Shown: piece after piece, positions 5,322 to 7,271 of the stretch
How the letters are laid out: every line of letters starts with the position of its first letter
How positions within the stretch are numbered: the first letter of the stretch is position 1
From: Rectinema sp003452735
GTDB taxonomy: Bacteria > Spirochaetota > Spirochaetia > Treponematales > Rectinemataceae
Length of the DNA stretch: 7,271 nucleotides
Direction of reading: 5' to 3'
NCBI GenBank assembly: GCA_035415815.1
Contig: DAOOGR010000079.1
Coordinates: forward strand, 1-7,271
Position numbers and translations under genes: made by a program
The notes under the pieces: generated by a model
Database searches by the model: none
What the model was told of the DNA's origin: nothing
What the model saw: only the letters and a program-made list of their open reading frames with translations

Positions 5322-6173
5322 TCAAGTACGACTCTCAAGGGCAGCGACAAGCTGATCACGAAACCGCATATCTATAGGCATATTCCCAGAAGTGCGCCCC
5401 AGCCCACATTCAGGCCTCATCTTGCCATGAAAATCTGAGCCAGCAGTAACAAACATTCCTTGGTCGCGGGCCATTCGGTCCAGAATAACGCATTGACCAT
5501 ATTTGGCTGTTGGATGGTAAGCTTCTATTCCTCTAATGCCCATCTCTTTCCATTGAGAAAAAAGCGTTGTAAGAACGGCTTTTGAGACGAAAAGTGAATA
5601 GGGATGAGCAATAACCGAGACTCCACCAGCAGTATCAATAATCGAGAGAGCTTCTTCGAGCGCTAGACAGGCTTTTTTAATGTAGAATGGCTTTCCTTTG
5701 CCAAGATAGCGGTCAAAAGCATCCTGACGGTTGTGAGCGCAATGCGCCTCGACAAGGAGATCTGCGAGGTGCGGCCTACCTAGATAGGAGGTTCTGGAAA
5801 TGGATTCGATTCGTGCAAAGTCAAGAGGGAGTTTTGCGTCCATAATGCGCTCGATGATTGCTAAGTTGCGCTCATGTCGGGCGCGAGCGAGTCTTTCCAC
5901 CGCTTCTACTAGCGATGGAGCAGCCTCGTCGATACCATAACCAAGAAGATGAAACTCACCGGGCTCGAAATCTATCTCGATCTCTATGCCAGATATGAAC
6001 TCGAGCTTCTCAAGGGCGGCAGCCGCGCGCGCTTCCGCTAGGCCTTGAGTAGTGTCGTGGTCGGTAAGGGCTATGGTGGATAGGCCGAGCGCGCGGGCTT
6101 TTTCGACGAGTGCGGTAGGCGTAAGCTCGCCATCGGAGGCATTGGAGTGAGTGTGAAGGTCAGCGGTCGGCAT
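5322..6173 (-). CDS. PHP-domain phosphoesterase, RNase AM/TrpH (YciV)-like
   Basis: A predicted trinuclear-metal phosphoesterase of the polymerase-and-histidinol-phosphatase (PHP) superfamily. It is closest in layout to RNase AM (YciV/TrpH), which trims RNA 5' ends and hydrolyses 3',5'-nucleoside bisphosphates. The protein is 283 aa. Metal-ligand motifs are DLHTHSNASDG (5-15; His7, His9, Asp14), LTDHDTT (36-42), GIEIE with Glu64, EFHLLGY with His75, RPH (133-135), IAHPY (188-192) and GSDFHG (245-250). The set looks complete, so the enzyme should be active. The ATG at 6173 was chosen because it places the first motif at residue 5. An in-frame ATG at 6203 adds ten unconserved residues and has no ribosome-binding site. 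The gene overlaps the 3' end of the radical SAM gene by 14 nt, which implies one mRNA and coupled translation. PHP enzymes with other phosphate substrates cannot be excluded. Confidence 0.9.
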   Translation of the reverse strand: MPTADLHTHSNASDGELTPTALVEKARALGLSTIALTDHDTTQGLAEARAAAALEKLEFISGIEIEIDFEPGEFHLLGYGIDEAAPSLVEAVERLARARHERNLAIIERIMDAKLPLDFARIESISRTSYLGRPHLADLLVEAHCAHNRQDAFDRYLGKGKPFYIKKACLALEEALSIIDTAGGVSVIAHPYSLFVSKAVLTTLFSQWKEMGIRGIEAYHPTAKYGQCVILDRMARDQGMFVTAGSDFHGKMRPECGLGRTSGNMPIDMRFRDQLVAALESRT

Positions 6174-7173
6174 GATCCCAGTCCAGTTTCCCCTGTGATC
6201 CATAACAGAAGATTGGAAGCGAATAGGCCTCGTTTTGTAAGGCTTCCTTTTTTTCGTTGATAGCTTTTTCTTTTGGGAGCTTGTCTAATAGCGAAGATAA
6301 TTGCCGAGCAAAGCTCACGATTTCCTTATCGGATACAGGCACAACCCATGATTCGACTGGAACCCTTGCCACGGTATAGAGCTGAATTGCCTTTATTTGT
6401 CCGCCATTGTTTAGAATTTTATTAATAGTAGCAGCATAGGCTTGGCAATCAAAGTAAACATTGCCTGTTCGATTGTCATATATCACCATAGTCTGCAGAG
6501 TAAGAGGGACACTGCGCGAAAAGTCCGTAATGCTGCGCACAATTTCCGCAAACGGAAAACTCGAGCGTGAAAGCTGTGTATGAAGCTTTTCAGTACCGCC
6601 ATCGAGCTTTGCCCAGATTTCAAAAGGAAAGTTTTTGTAAAAACCAATTAGAAGCTCCCTAATACTTTCATGTAGAAAACCGGTGGAATTAGTGATAAGC
6701 ACGAGAGTTGGAATCGAATGCTGCGGAAAGCGCACTGCGCAATCCTTTGCATTAGCTATGGTCTCAATCGCTTGGCGAGCAGCATACAGAGCTTCTTCCA
6801 AAAAGGGAGAGAGCGTGGGTTCGCCATTTCCAGATATCGAAATATCTTTGAGCTCCAAAGTCTTGGAGAGCTCTGACCATTCTTCATCGAAAAAGCGCTG
6901 GATAGCGCGGCTCACATCGCCAGACTTTAGTGAAGCCCCAGGATTTGAAAAGGGCAAAACCTCACAATAGGGGCAATTATAGCTGCAGACCTTGCGCTCA
7001 GGGAAAAGATTGATGCCTAATGAAAGCCCTCCAGCTCGTCGTGAAATAACCGGATAGATGATTGCAGCCTCTCCTCTACCCCTCGGATGGGATTCAGGAC
7101 CAAGCGGATAGTCATCGTTATCTTGGTAAAGATTGCTAATATCCGCACTGCGACAAATCTTCTTTTCTGCCAT
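6160..7173 (-). CDS. Radical SAM protein, COG0731-type, function unknown
   Basis: A predicted [4Fe-4S] radical SAM enzyme of 337 aa. The cluster motif is CSYNCPYC (Cys63, Cys67, Cys70; CX3CX2C), preceded by SRRAGGLSLGINLFP (44-58), which is typical of the COG0731 group that includes the archaeal/eukaryal wybutosine enzyme TYW1. Further conserved stretches are ISGNGEPTL (113-121, SAM-binding region), LITNSTG (159-165), WAKLDGG (187-193), TLQTMVIY (225-232) and QLYTVARVPVE (264-274). Bacterial members are mostly uncharacterised, so no substrate is assigned. The N-terminus is about 60 residues ahead of the first cysteine, but no other Met occurs before residue 229, so the ATG at 7173 stands. It has no Shine-Dalgarno sequence; a perfect TATAAT lies 8 nt upstream. 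The 3' end overlaps the PHP gene, suggesting a shared pathway, perhaps RNA or nucleotide related. Confidence 0.88.
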   Translation of the reverse strand: MAEKKICRSADISNLYQDNDDYPLGPESHPRGRGEAAIIYPVISRRAGGLSLGINLFPERKVCSYNCPYCEVLPFSNPGASLKSGDVSRAIQRFFDEEWSELSKTLELKDISISGNGEPTLSPFLEEALYAARQAIETIANAKDCAVRFPQHSIPTLVLITNSTGFLHESIRELLIGFYKNFPFEIWAKLDGGTEKLHTQLSRSSFPFAEIVRSITDFSRSVPLTLQTMVIYDNRTGNVYFDCQAYAATINKILNNGGQIKAIQLYTVARVPVESWVVPVSDKEIVSFARQLSSLLDKLPKEKAINEKKEALQNEAYSLPIFCYGSQGKLDWDHADR

Positions 7174-7181
7174 AATATAAA

Positions 7182-7187
7182 ATTATA
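7182..7187 (-). promoter_or_regulatory. Perfect -10 box just before the radical SAM start codon
   Basis: On the minus strand TATAAT (7182-7187) ends 8 nt before the ATG at 7173, so a transcript from it would start at or within a couple of bases of the ATG. No convincing -35 box is found 16-18 nt upstream, and the region is so AT-rich that the match could be accidental. Confidence 0.4.
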
Positions 7188-7206
7188 ATAATGTTTCGAT
7201 CGGAGT

Positions 7207-7220
7207 TTGGCGAGAGCCAA
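7207..7220. repeat. Small hairpin with GAGA tetraloop upstream of the radical SAM gene
   Basis: TTGGC (7207-7211) and GCCAA (7216-7220) form a 5-bp stem with a GAGA loop on the plus strand (TCTC on the minus strand). It lies just upstream of the candidate promoter. It could be a small operator or structure for a gene to the right, or chance. Confidence 0.3.
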
Positions 7221-7271
7221 TGATTCTATATGATAAAATTTTATATATAATATTAGCTAACTTTTAGTTAC
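7221..7271. other. AT-rich intergenic edge with short palindromes
   Basis: This stretch is almost entirely A and T. It includes the 12-bp palindrome ATAAAATTTTAT (7233-7244) and a 5-bp inverted repeat, TAACT/AGTTA (7258-7270), around TTT. It probably belongs to a promoter region shared with a gene beyond the window. No coding sequence is seen in it. Confidence 0.35.

Noticed and set aside
6174..6203. PHP protein starting at the ATG at 6203
   Set aside because: It adds ten residues before the normal PHP N-terminus, lacks a ribosome-binding site and increases the overlap with the upstream gene.
7017..7220. 67-codon minus-strand ORF over the 5' end of the radical SAM gene
   Set aside because: It is an out-of-frame overlap with the radical SAM N-terminal region; it has no ribosome-binding site or conserved motif.

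Overview
The window is a stretch of bacterial chromosome of moderate GC content. It is densely packed with ordinary cellular genes. I see no mobile element, CRISPR array, tRNA or rRNA, and no complete, clearly novel system. Gene style suggests a spirochaete such as a Treponema/Spirochaeta relative: an orphan MsmK/UgpC-like sugar ATPase, a short RsmI coupled to a SPOUT methylase, and a PHP protein coupled to a radical SAM protein. That assignment is an inference from sequence feel, not a database result, and I hold it with about 50% confidence.

Layout from left to right. (1) Bases 1-102 (+) hold a tiny lysine/arginine-rich ORF that may be complete or the 3' end of a longer gene. It converges on the next unit across a strong bidirectional terminator (111-141). 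(2) A leftward block of four genes follows, read from right to left. rsmI (start 3968) overlaps a TrmH-family SPOUT methyltransferase by 4 nt (ATGA). After a 73-nt gap comes a ChbG/HpnK (YdjC) family deacetylase. After 139 nt, with its own good sigma70-type promoter, comes an MsmK/UgpC-type ABC ATPase. (3) A divergent intergenic region (3969-4103) separates rsmI from a rightward AI-2E-family membrane protein (4104-5210). (4) A leftward pair follows: a radical SAM protein of the COG0731 type (7173-6160) overlaps by 14 nt a PHP-domain phosphoesterase of the RNase AM/TrpH type (start 6173). (5) The right edge (7174-7271) is very AT-rich, with a probable promoter and several small palindromes.

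How the genes fit together. rsmI and the SPOUT gene form a translationally coupled RNA 2'-O-methylation pair. The PHP and radical SAM pair may also concern RNA or nucleotides, since RNase AM-like PHP proteins act on RNA 5' ends or nucleoside bisphosphates and COG0731 proteins include a tRNA wybutosine enzyme. The ABC ATPase has no permease or binding protein beside it, so it is probably the shared energiser for sugar importers encoded elsewhere. The neighbouring deacetylase could act on an acetylated sugar taken up that way.

The most interesting observations are at the level of expression. Two first-in-operon genes (rsmI and the radical SAM gene) lack a Shine-Dalgarno sequence and have a -10-like hexamer 8-9 nt before the start codon, which predicts leaderless or nearly leaderless mRNAs. 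The deacetylase gene contains a perfect 9-bp all-GC stem-loop. The ABC ATPase promoter has two in-phase direct repeats upstream. Three upstream ORF extensions (at 1360, 2513 and 6203) were trimmed on ribosome-binding-site or overlap grounds.
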